Shown here in pieces: positions 6,485 through 13,521 of a DNA stretch of 16,058 nucleotides; the stretch's first letter is position 1; each line of letters opens with the position of its first letter. The stretch comes from Cyanobacteria bacterium UBA2566 (GTDB lineage Bacteria > Cyanobacteriota > Cyanobacteriia > Cyanobacteriales > Desertifilaceae). Under the pieces are notes generated by a model that was given only the letters and a program-made list of their open reading frames with translations, had not been told where the DNA came from and did not search any database. The translations under genes and the position numbers were made by a program. The DNA lies in assembly GCA_002340255.1 (NCBI GenBank), contig DDLS01000065.1, forward strand, positions 1 through 16,058, read 5' to 3'.

Positions 6485-7417
6485 ATGCATATTCATCACC
6501 TCGAAGAATGGCAACATTCCCATGATTTTTTAGTCGATCGCCATAGTGCCGAACGAAAAACCCAAATCGTGACGGCTCTTACCCTGGTCACAATGATTGG
6601 TGAGATTGTAGCCGGTACAATTTTTGGTTCCATGGCTTTACTGGCTGATGGCTGGCACATGGCTACCCATCTGGCTGCCTTTGGAATTACGTTATTTGCC
6701 TATCAATATGCTCGCTCTCATGCCAATAACCCTAGATATACGTTTGGCACGGGTAAAGTTAGTACTCTTGGAGGGTTTGCTAGTGCGGTGGCTCTGGCAG
6801 TGGTTGCTTGTGTGATGGTAGTGGAGTCCATTGGTCGTTTATTACAACCGGAAGCGATTCAGTTTAATGAGGCGATTATTGTTGCGGTGATTGGTTTGGT
6901 CGTGAATTTAGTGAGCGCTCTGTTGTTAGAGGATCATCACGATCATACTCACGAACATCACGATCATAATCTTCGTGCTGCCTATTTCCATGTGTTAGCT
7001 GATGCTTTAACCTCGATTTTGGCAATACTGGCTCTGTTTGCTGGCAAGTTTCTGGGTTGGATCTGGATGGATGCTGCTATGGGTGCGATCGGAGCGATGG
7101 TGATTAGCAAATGGTCTTATAATCTGTTGCGAGAAACCAGTGCTGTGTTGCTTGATGGGGCGATCGACAAAAAAACCAAGCTCGATATTATTCATCAGAT
7201 TGAACAGGATGCAGATAATCGGGTCGTGGATTTGCATGTCTGGTATCTGAGTGAAGATCATTTAGCCGCAACCATTTCCCTGGTTACCCACTATCCCCAA
7301 AAACCTGAATATTATAAAACGCTTCTTGCCCCCATTTCTGCCCTTTCTCATGTGTTGGTTGAAGTTAATCCCTGTAAGGGAGAACCTTGTATGGAAGTGG
7401 CATCAAGTAAGCCTTAA
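6485..7417 (+). CDS. dmeF: Cation diffusion facilitator, DmeF-type Co(II)/Ni(II) exporter
   Basis: An inner-membrane protein of 310 residues that exports divalent metal in exchange for protons. Six membrane segments are visible (about 28-50, 61-76, 95-117, 128-148, 163-187, 190-210), then a cytoplasmic domain to the end. The metal site is D55 and H58 (in LLADGWHMATH, the DmeF-type variant) with H169 and D173 (YFHVLADA, the HxxxD of segment five). A His-rich loop, HHDHTHEHHDHN at 151-162, lies between segments four and five. Early histidines (HIHH, HSH) and the C-terminal Cys pair (NPCKGEPC) may also bind metal. DmeF members handle cobalt and nickel in characterised bacteria; here the specificity is inferred from motif similarity. 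A GGAG lies about 16 bases before ATG 6485. No regulator gene is adjacent. The gene ends 7 bp from the convergent AAA gene. Confidence 0.85.
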   Translation: MHIHHLEEWQHSHDFLVDRHSAERKTQIVTALTLVTMIGEIVAGTIFGSMALLADGWHMATHLAAFGITLFAYQYARSHANNPRYTFGTGKVSTLGGFASAVALAVVACVMVVESIGRLLQPEAIQFNEAIIVAVIGLVVNLVSALLLEDHHDHTHEHHDHNLRAAYFHVLADALTSILAILALFAGKFLGWIWMDAAMGAIGAMVISKWSYNLLRETSAVLLDGAIDKKTKLDIIHQIEQDADNRVVDLHVWYLSEDHLAATISLVTHYPQKPEYYKTLLAPISALSHVLVEVNPCKGEPCMEVASSKP

Positions 7418-7421
7418 AAGA

Positions 7422-7435
7422 GGATTAATTAATCC
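7422..7435. terminator. Palindrome between convergent genes
   Basis: GGATTAATTAATCC is a perfect 14-base palindrome overlapping the stop codon of the AAA gene and starting four bases after the dmeF stop. Its position in a 7-bp convergent gap would suit transcript ends on both strands, but with no loop and no T-tract it is a weak candidate. Confidence 0.25.
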
Positions 7436-9350
7436 ATCCTTTAATTTCTTTTTCGGTTAACAATCGCTCGAGTTTAATATACTCACTTTTTGTCGCTTCA
7501 TACAGGTGTTTCATCATCACGGGTTCGCCAGAATCGGCGGCTAAAAATGCGGCGTTGAGGGCAATATTGCGAATGTTTCCTCCAGCCACATTGAGGTTAG
7601 AAAGCTTTCGGGAATCTAAGTCATTGGTTGGTGTTTTTGCTGGAAAAATTCGCTGCCAAATGGCTTCGCGACTGTCGCGATCTGGAAAGGGAAATTGGAC
7701 AATAAAGCGGATACGGCGCAGAAAGGCTTGATCGATCGCCCCTTTCAGGTTAGTGGTTAGCACGCATAATCCCTGATAAGCCTCGATACTTTGCAGTAAA
7801 TAACTGACTTCCATATTCGCGTAGCGATCGCGGCTATCCTGCACTTCTGAACGCTTTCCAAATAGAGCATCGGCTTCATCAAACAACAAGATCGCGCCCC
7901 CCATTTCGGCAGCATTAAATACCTGTTTTAAGTTTTTCTCTGTTTCACCAATATATTTACTGACGACTGAACTTAAATCAATGCGATATAAATCTAACTT
8001 TAACTCACGGGCAATAATCCCGGCTGCTAACGTTTTACCGGTGCCACTTTGCCCGGAAAACAGGGCGCTAATGCCTAACCCGCGTCGCTCATTGCCAGCA
8101 AATCCCCACTCTTCATACACTCGCACCCTCTGTCGTAAGTGGGCAACCATTTGATACAAAGTTTGTTTATGCTGGGCGGGTAAAATTAAATCGTTCCAAC
8201 TGGCTTTAGTTTCAATCCGAACAGCGAGATCGTCTAAACTCGGTCGAGCTTGCAAGCGGCAAAAGTGCCAAAGGCGATCGCCGATAGTATCCGGTTCTGT
8301 AAGTCCGATTTCTAATGTCGCACAAGCCGCCTTAATCGTCGTCGAGGGTAAATTAAATTGGGATGTAATCCCCTCTAAATGACCGTTGAGTTTTTCAGTA
8401 GCCTCTCCCAAATGGGTTTGCCACAGTTGCAATTGTTCATAATAGGAAAGTTTGGGAACATCAAACGTCAGCAGAGGAACATTAACTGAAGAAAACCGGA
8501 TCGCAGTAGAAATGATAACCGGCGTTTTCAAGTCTTGGATAAAATCAGTTAAAATCGCCTGTTGGCTCATTTCTGAACCTTTAACCGGATTGTATTCCAA
8601 TAACAGTAAACTTGGAGCTAAGAGCCTCCCCCGTCGCCAGCGAAAAATCAGATGTTTTAGCTCCTTCGGATCGCTAGGTAAATGGCGACTGGACAGAACT
8701 TGTACGGGCAGTTGAAAATAGTCCCCAATATTTTGGGCGATCGCCCGTTTATCTTCTAAATTCCATCCGCATAATTGTACTGGATGGGACGTGAGTAAAC
8801 CGGAAATAGCCAACTCGACAATCTTTTGATGGGATACCGATAAAGAGGGGACAGGAAGGGCAACAGATTCAAGCAGTAGGGCTAATTCTTCGTCTTGATA
8901 AACATTCCCCAATAAATAATGTAAAATGCTCTCATCTATCTCAAGTTTGGTGTGAGTAATATCTTCATTTTCTGCTAAACTCAGCAAATGCCATAATCTT
9001 AGCGGTCTTTGGGGGTGAAGAGCATCCCAATGGACATCAGGAAAAAGAGCGATCGCCAATTGAAACGTAGGATAAGTTAAATTGGCATCCTCCTGAGCAT
9101 GGGCACAGAGCGCCGGAACCTGGGGATGCAACGTCCGCGCTGCACAGAGCAACAGTACCTTGCGTTCAAAGGGAGACAGCTCAAACACCTTGCACAACTG
9201 CTCTAAAGCCGGAAGCGGTTCCTCCATATCCGAGGGAGGTACATCGAGATCAATGGAAGGAGTATCCGCAAGATCGAGATTTTGCAGTTGACGAATGTGG
9301 CGATCGAGACGACGATGGATCTCACCAATACAAAGACTCAAATACTGCAT
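7425..9350 (-). CDS. AAA+ ATPase of contractile injection system type (Afp15/PVC15-like)
   Basis: A protein of 641 residues counted from ATG 9350. Residues 1 to about 390 are a variable helical region with a degenerate P-loop-like half. The C-terminal AAA+ module has Walker A GQSGTGKT (433-440), Walker B ILLFDEAD (487-494) followed by ALFGKRSEVQDSRDRY, sensor-1 TTN (532-534), the arginine-finger pair RR (545-546) and sensor-2 GGNIRN (590-595). All key residues are intact. This architecture (large N-terminal region plus a single AAA+ module with GKRSEV...DRYAN) is typical of the ATPase encoded in extracellular contractile injection system loci, where it is thought to help assembly or cargo loading. 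The frame is also open from TTG 9380, but MQYLSLCIGEIHRRLD is the likely beginning. The divergent DUF4157 gene pair supports the assignment. No structural injection-system gene is in view. Confidence 0.8.
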   Translation of the reverse strand: MQYLSLCIGEIHRRLDRHIRQLQNLDLADTPSIDLDVPPSDMEEPLPALEQLCKVFELSPFERKVLLLCAARTLHPQVPALCAHAQEDANLTYPTFQLAIALFPDVHWDALHPQRPLRLWHLLSLAENEDITHTKLEIDESILHYLLGNVYQDEELALLLESVALPVPSLSVSHQKIVELAISGLLTSHPVQLCGWNLEDKRAIAQNIGDYFQLPVQVLSSRHLPSDPKELKHLIFRWRRGRLLAPSLLLLEYNPVKGSEMSQQAILTDFIQDLKTPVIISTAIRFSSVNVPLLTFDVPKLSYYEQLQLWQTHLGEATEKLNGHLEGITSQFNLPSTTIKAACATLEIGLTEPDTIGDRLWHFCRLQARPSLDDLAVRIETKASWNDLILPAQHKQTLYQMVAHLRQRVRVYEEWGFAGNERRGLGISALFSGQSGTGKTLAAGIIARELKLDLYRIDLSSVVSKYIGETEKNLKQVFNAAEMGGAILLFDEADALFGKRSEVQDSRDRYANMEVSYLLQSIEAYQGLCVLTTNLKGAIDQAFLRRIRFIVQFPFPDRDSREAIWQRIFPAKTPTNDLDSRKLSNLNVAGGNIRNIALNAAFLAADSGEPVMMKHLYEATKSEYIKLERLLTEKEIKGWIN

Positions 9351-9452
9351 AGGCTCTGGATACTTACCTCTAACCCTCAAAACTTAAAACTTACAGAACC
9401 TTGTGCTGTTCTGGAGTACACTTTTAAATTCCCAAAGCCATGTACCACAATC

Positions 9453-9495
9453 CTATTCCCTATTCCCCATTCCCTATTCCCTAGCGCAAAGCGCT
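9453..9495. repeat. Composite repeat: four heptamers followed by a palindrome
   Basis: Four tandem heptamers CTATTCC, CTATTCC, CCATTCC, CTATTCC (9453-9480) are followed by CTAG and the palindrome AGCGC-AAA-GCGCT (9483-9495). Read on the minus strand, the order of palindrome, CTAG and heptamer matches the composite at 4537-4578. Confidence 0.7.
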
Positions 9496-9630
9496 GTATC
9501 TCTCCACTGAAACCCATCATAGGCTACCCCTTTGTCTCATTTGACTGTGAGTAAAAACTACTGTCTCTACTATAGATTTTTAAGTTGGATGCAATTGGGG
9601 CTACAAGCAACTCTTACACTTGAATTCAAC

Positions 9631-9639
9631 TGATATAAT
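9631..9639 (+). promoter_or_regulatory. Extended -10 promoter of the amidoligase-like gene
   Basis: TGATATAAT fits the extended -10 consensus TGnTATAAT exactly, 33 bp before ATG 9673. The -35 region is weak (CTTACA at 9613-9618 with a 15-base spacer), as is usual for extended -10 promoters. The identical box with identical flank (ACTGATATAATA) is upstream of the paralogue, which supports function. Confidence 0.55.
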
Positions 9640-9672
9640 AGCAGTAAGCTTGTTTCCATGGGTTTCTAAATT

Positions 9673-11865
9673 ATGCCCTGCTCCATCCGCCGCAAAAAAA
9701 TTGCCCAACAGAGTTCTGCTCCTCAGCAATCTTCTAGTCGGTTTGTGCCTAAAGTTCTGCCCTCTGTACAGCGCAAGGAAAGCCAAGAACAATCCCTAGC
9801 TCAGTTTAAGCCAGCATCACACTATCAATACAATAGTCTGAACGAGATATATGGCCATTCAGCACCAGTGCAAACAAAGCTTACCATCGGCAAACCTGGG
9901 GATGTCCACAGAAAGCAAGCCGATACAGTAGCTCATCAAGGGTTTACCCACCTTAATCAACCTGAACCTCAACCGCGTCAAGACATACAGAAAAAAGAAA
10001 ATATCGCTCCAGATCTGCAACAACAGGAACAATCAGCCTCTGAACAAGAAGGCGATTCGTCTCCCTCCAGAACATTAGCGGCAATTCAGGATTTAAACCC
10101 CGTCAGTTCCACTTCTGAGAATACTATCCAACGAGCGATCGGATTAGAAATTGAAGTCCCTGTACCTGTTGATAAAATGAGTACGACGAACATGGCAAAA
10201 CTTCGCAATTGGACGGCAGCAGAATTTGGCAATAGCAAAGAGAATGATCTCAAGGCTAAATTTAGAAATGTTGGTGAGACATACACATTAGAAGATCTCA
10301 AAGAAGATTATCCAAATGAAGTTACGTATTTTTTAACTCTATCAGAGACACAACAGCAAGAATATCTAGAGAAGAAAAAGAGTAATAAGAAAATGGTAAA
10401 CAGCTTAAAATGGGTTGCTAATATGTCCAAAGAGCATAAAAAGACATTTTTAGAGTTAGGGAGTGAAGAAGCTACCGATTCTAAGGGACTCAACAAGAAA
10501 GGGGCAGTGTATGGCAGAGTTGATTATACTAGAGGTAATTACTCCGCGTACAAACCCTCCGTAGAAGAATTTGGGAAGGTTTCTGGGGCGATCGCTGCTG
10601 GCTCGAAATTTGTGGCTCAGGTCGATCACAATCCGAGGGTCAACTCCGGCAAAAAACCCCCCAATCACCCCTGGAGAGATAGCAATAACTCTGCATTGAT
10701 GGAAATTGTTATGGACCCTCCAGCCAATAATAAAGATGAGTTTGATGAATCCATATCTCAAATCACTCAATTTGTCAATACAGTTAATCAGAAGACCAGT
10801 AATTTAACCAAACATGCCCAGAATCCATTTCGTACTAATTTCAACTTAGGGCCTTTTGATTACCCTGAAATTTCTCAATTTGCCAGTTTGCCCAAAGAAC
10901 CCACCCACAACTGGAAAGGAAGTGTGCAAGTCAATGTCGGAATTGACTTACGCGAGTATAGTGATATGGCAAGTTGGTATGCACAATCCAAATATTCCTC
11001 CACTAATGTTAATGAAAATCCGGAAGCGGCCGGTCTAAGCGAAGAAGAAAAAGAAGCTTATAACGCTTCGCGGAACAATATTATTCGAGCAGTTGAAATT
11101 GCAGAAGAAATCATCCCAGAACTCAAAAAATCATTGTCTAAATTTCAAAAAACTAGAGAGTCTAAATTCGCAGAGATGGGGAATATGCGTGGATTGAAAG
11201 GTTGGATTACCCATCTAGCCTTGCATATGTTAGGGGCGATAAGCTTTTCAGGCGGCAGTACCACAAAAAATATCACTCCGATTTTGATGAAAACTCCAAA
11301 CACAATAACTCTAAAATTTGGATTTACGGAAGCGGAGAAAACCTATTATGATGTCATTGGCAATAAAAAGAAAATCCTGAAACTTTTAATTCAAAAAACA
11401 GGGAGAGAAAAGAAATTAACTTGGACGGGATACCAGGGCGATTTAAAAACAGGAAACAAGGAGATTTTATCGGAGAACAACAAATTGATACCAGGAGGTA
11501 ATACTTCCCTGGGTACATTTGCCTCTAAAGATACAACTCAGACCCTGACCGGCAATTCAGTAACATCTGAAAGACATCTTGGAGTTGGGCCCATTCGTCG
11601 TGGCAATAAATCGGTAAGCAAAATGGAATCAGTCGGCCAAGACCAAAGAGGTGGAGCAGTGATTGAATTTCGCCAACTTCCGGGTCTATATGATGGCCCC
11701 AATGCATGGAAACAAATTGGCTATGATTTCTTGAAAGAAGCAGAAGCAAGAAATCGACGAGGAGGGCTGAGTGACGATTCTCTAGATGATTTGGTTGGCC
11801 CAGAATGGAAAGAAGACACGATCAGTAGTTCAAGCCATCGCGAAGCTATTACGGGTAAGGAATAG
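9673..11865 (+). CDS. Modular eCIS-type effector candidate: shared leader plus amidoligase-like domain
   Basis: A protein of 730 residues, no signal peptide. Residues 1 to about 110 match the N-terminus of the downstream DUF4157 protein (IRRKK, AQQSSAPQ, SSSRF, PKVLPSVQRKESQE, YGH-APVQ-KLTIG-PGDVH) and are low-complexity at the edges. From 153 a large domain begins with IGLEIEVP (E159, E161), then ALMEIVMDPP (E344), VQVNVGIDL (418-426), KGWITHLALHML (509-520) and VIEFRQLPG (E665, R667). The series of G-x-E-x-E, E-I-V-x-x-P, beta-strand VxVG and hydrophobic-E-F-R is what I associate with COOH-NH2 ligase/amidoligase enzymes of the glutamine synthetase fold. The usual HxH of the third motif is QVN here. 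It lacks the HExxH core of DUF4157. The interpretation as an injected toxin or modifier is inference. The start ATG 9673 lacks a Shine-Dalgarno but aligns with the paralogue. Confidence 0.65.
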   Translation: MPCSIRRKKIAQQSSAPQQSSSRFVPKVLPSVQRKESQEQSLAQFKPASHYQYNSLNEIYGHSAPVQTKLTIGKPGDVHRKQADTVAHQGFTHLNQPEPQPRQDIQKKENIAPDLQQQEQSASEQEGDSSPSRTLAAIQDLNPVSSTSENTIQRAIGLEIEVPVPVDKMSTTNMAKLRNWTAAEFGNSKENDLKAKFRNVGETYTLEDLKEDYPNEVTYFLTLSETQQQEYLEKKKSNKKMVNSLKWVANMSKEHKKTFLELGSEEATDSKGLNKKGAVYGRVDYTRGNYSAYKPSVEEFGKVSGAIAAGSKFVAQVDHNPRVNSGKKPPNHPWRDSNNSALMEIVMDPPANNKDEFDESISQITQFVNTVNQKTSNLTKHAQNPFRTNFNLGPFDYPEISQFASLPKEPTHNWKGSVQVNVGIDLREYSDMASWYAQSKYSSTNVNENPEAAGLSEEEKEAYNASRNNIIRAVEIAEEIIPELKKSLSKFQKTRESKFAEMGNMRGLKGWITHLALHMLGAISFSGGSTTKNITPILMKTPNTITLKFGFTEAEKTYYDVIGNKKKILKLLIQKTGREKKLTWTGYQGDLKTGNKEILSENNKLIPGGNTSLGTFASKDTTQTLTGNSVTSERHLGVGPIRRGNKSVSKMESVGQDQRGGAVIEFRQLPGLYDGPNAWKQIGYDFLKEAEARNRRGGLSDDSLDDLVGPEWKEDTISSSSHREAITGKE

Positions 11866-11916
11866 GTAAGGAATCGCAGACTTTAAGAATATGAATGGCT
11901 CAAGAGAAAACAAAAC

Positions 11917-11925
11917 TGATATAAT
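11917..11925 (+). promoter_or_regulatory. Extended -10 promoter of the DUF4157 gene
   Basis: TGATATAAT (consensus TGnTATAAT) is 74 bp before ATG 12000 and 52 bp after the previous stop. It lies in the sequence ACTGATATAATA, which is identical to the one upstream of the paralogous gene. Each gene therefore probably has its own promoter and the two are co-regulated in parallel. Confidence 0.5.
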
Positions 11926-11999
11926 ATTGGTGTTATTATGCTTCCCTTAGCTATACCCGTATAGTTATTTGTTCACTGTTGAATTTGGGTTTCTGTACT

Positions 12000-13154
12000 A
12001 TGCGCTCCTACATCCGTCGCAAAAAAACTGCCCAACAGAGTTCTGCACCTCAGAAGTCTTCTAGTCGGTTTGCCCCTAAAGTCCTGCCCTCTGTACAACG
12101 CAAGGAGAGCCAAGAAAAAAAACTGCCTCCTTTTAAGCCAGCAGCGAGCTATAACTATACCAGTCTGCACGAAATGTATGGCCATCCAGCCCCCGTACAA
12201 GCGAAACTAACTATTGGAGAACCGGGGGATGTTCACGAACAACAAGCGGATGCAGTAGCTAGTCAAGTTGTTAAACAAATTAATCAACCCCAACCTGCAC
12301 CCAGTCAAGGAGTACAGACAAAAGAAGACGATTCGAGTGCAGGAATACCTGAACAATTAGGTATTCAACGCAATGAGGAAGAGGATGTAGACATGAAACC
12401 CCTCGACTCGGCTGTGCAACGCAATGAGGAAGAGGATGTAGACATGAAACCCCTCGACTCGGCTGTGCAACGTAACGAGGAGGAGGAGGTAGACATGAAA
12501 CCCCTTGACTCAGCGGTGCAACGGAACGAGGAGGAGGAGGTAGATATGAAACCCCTCGACTCGGCTGTGCAACGGAACGAGGAGGAGGAGGTAGACATGA
12601 AGCCTCTTGACTCGGCTGTGCAACGTAACGAGGAGGAGGAGGTAGACATGAAGCCTCTTGACTCGGCTGTGCAACTTGACTCGGCTGTGCAACGTAACGA
12701 GGAGGAGGAGGTAGACATGAAGCCTCTTGACTCAGCGGTGCAACGGAACGAGGAGGAGGAGGTAGATATGAAACCCAAACCAGGACTACAACGGGACGGG
12801 TTAGCAGGAGGAAGAGCTACCCCAGAGTTTGAAGGACAACTCAAACAAGCGAAACGAGGGGGACAACCCTTAGATCCTACGCTTCAGACGAAAATGGGAG
12901 AAGCGATGGGCGCTGATTTTAGTGGTGTGAAGGTGCATACGGATTCCCACTCTCATGGTTTAAGTCAATCGATACAAGCAAAAGCATTTACCACGGGACA
13001 GGATGTATTTTTCAATAAAGGACAATATAAACCATCAAGTCCCCAAGGTCAGGAATTAATTGCCCATGAGCTAACCCATGTTGTGCAGCAGAAAGGGGCA
13101 AGTGTGGAACGTAAAAAAATAGACTCTTCTGTTAATGCACAAATTGGCGATTAG
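12000..13154 (+). CDS. DUF4157 (eCIS core domain) protein with acidic tandem repeats
   Basis: A protein of 384 residues from ATG 12000. Residues 1-105 share the leader of the upstream gene, including GEPGDVHEQQAD (73-84), the conserved short motif that precedes DUF4157 cores. Residues 123-259 are eight acidic repeats of QRNEEE(D/E)VDMKPLDSAV. After a Gln/Lys-rich linker, residues about 299-365 are the DUF4157 core: MGADFSGVKVHTD, AFTTGQDVFF, and HELTHVVQQ with H356-E357 and H360 forming an HExxH zinc-protease-like motif. DUF4157 proteins are established companions of extracellular contractile injection systems, often carrying toxin domains; this one ends 19 residues after the core and has no extra C-terminal domain. 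The frame opens at TTG 11979, but ATG 12000 aligns exactly with the paralogue's MPCSIRRKK start. No Shine-Dalgarno is seen. Confidence 0.85.
   Translation: MRSYIRRKKTAQQSSAPQKSSSRFAPKVLPSVQRKESQEKKLPPFKPAASYNYTSLHEMYGHPAPVQAKLTIGEPGDVHEQQADAVASQVVKQINQPQPAPSQGVQTKEDDSSAGIPEQLGIQRNEEEDVDMKPLDSAVQRNEEEDVDMKPLDSAVQRNEEEEVDMKPLDSAVQRNEEEEVDMKPLDSAVQRNEEEEVDMKPLDSAVQRNEEEEVDMKPLDSAVQLDSAVQRNEEEEVDMKPLDSAVQRNEEEEVDMKPKPGLQRDGLAGGRATPEFEGQLKQAKRGGQPLDPTLQTKMGEAMGADFSGVKVHTDSHSHGLSQSIQAKAFTTGQDVFFNKGQYKPSSPQGQELIAHELTHVVQQKGASVERKKIDSSVNAQIGD
12366..12776 (+). repeat. 51-bp coding tandem repeat, eight copies
   Basis: Seven full 51-bp units begin at 12366, 12417, 12468, 12519, 12570, 12621 and 12690, and a 36-bp partial unit spans 12741-12776. 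Units 1 and 2 are identical. Between units 6 and 7 an 18-bp direct duplication (12657-12674 and 12675-12692) adds QLDSAV in frame. Units 3-4 and 7-8 share the same distinctive junction (CTCAGCGGTG then CAACGGAAC with GATATG), a sign of segmental duplication. All changes keep the frame. Confidence 0.9.
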
Positions 13155-13521
13155 ACGCTGGCGCAGTAGAGAATATAATGCCATTCTCAAGACATTGGAT
13201 CTCTAGCATGATGAAAGGAATGGTCTAGCTAATGAACCTCTGATTGTGTAGCTTGTTTTTCTGAAAAAATTGAAGAAGCTGATTGGTGTTTATATTACTT
13301 AAAAAAAATAGTAAGCCGTCTACTCACAAGCAGAGTAAGAAGAGGAGTATACAGCAAGAAAAATCCCCCTAAATCCAACTTTCTAAGGGGGGTTGGGGGG
13401 ATAGAAATGTACTACATAAGAGCGAAAACTGCTGTAAGTCCATGGTTTTCACGTTCAGTAATGACGGCAAATACAAAGAAAAAAAAATACTCTAATTACA
13501 GTCTGTCCCACATTAAGTTTT
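13155..13521. other. 367-bp gap without a supported gene
   Basis: No reading frame of interest is present. A weak 6-bp hairpin GAGAAT/ATTCTC (13169-13188) lies just after the DUF4157 stop, the C/G-run palindromic repeat is at 13361-13403, and TGTCCC (13504-13509) pairs with GGGACA (13529-13534) across the stop codon of the DUF429 gene. Confidence 0.5.
13361..13403. repeat. C-run/G-run palindromic intergenic repeat
   Basis: AAATCCCCCTAAATCC is followed within a few bases by AAGGGGGG and TTGGGGGGAT, so the C-rich half can pair with the G-rich half, partly through G-T pairs. Sequences of this style are, from general knowledge, among the most frequent dispersed hairpins in cyanobacterial intergenic DNA. 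It might act as a transcript end, but it is more than 200 bp past the DUF4157 gene. Confidence 0.6.

Larger units (their letters stand above)
9351..9672. other. 322-bp divergent intergenic region
   Basis: The gap between the AAA gene (-) and the amidoligase-like gene (+) holds a heptamer repeat plus palindrome (9453-9495) and an extended -10 promoter (9631-9639). No additional gene is supported; the plus-strand frame 9282-9554 starts inside the AAA gene and runs through the repeats. Confidence 0.5.

Noticed and set aside
9351..9380. Start of the AAA ATPase at TTG 9380
   Set aside because: The ten extra residues do not look like part of the protein and ATG 9350 begins a helix-forming sequence; however, no strong ribosome binding site separates the two options.
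12366..12776. CRISPR-like array
   Set aside because: The units are contiguous with no unique spacers, and they encode a consistent peptide.
12365..12844. A 159-codon minus-strand open frame of repeated Ser-rich peptide
   Set aside because: It is the mirror of the 51-bp coding repeat; the plus-strand frame continues into a recognised DUF4157 core, and a 51-bp unit keeps all frames open together.
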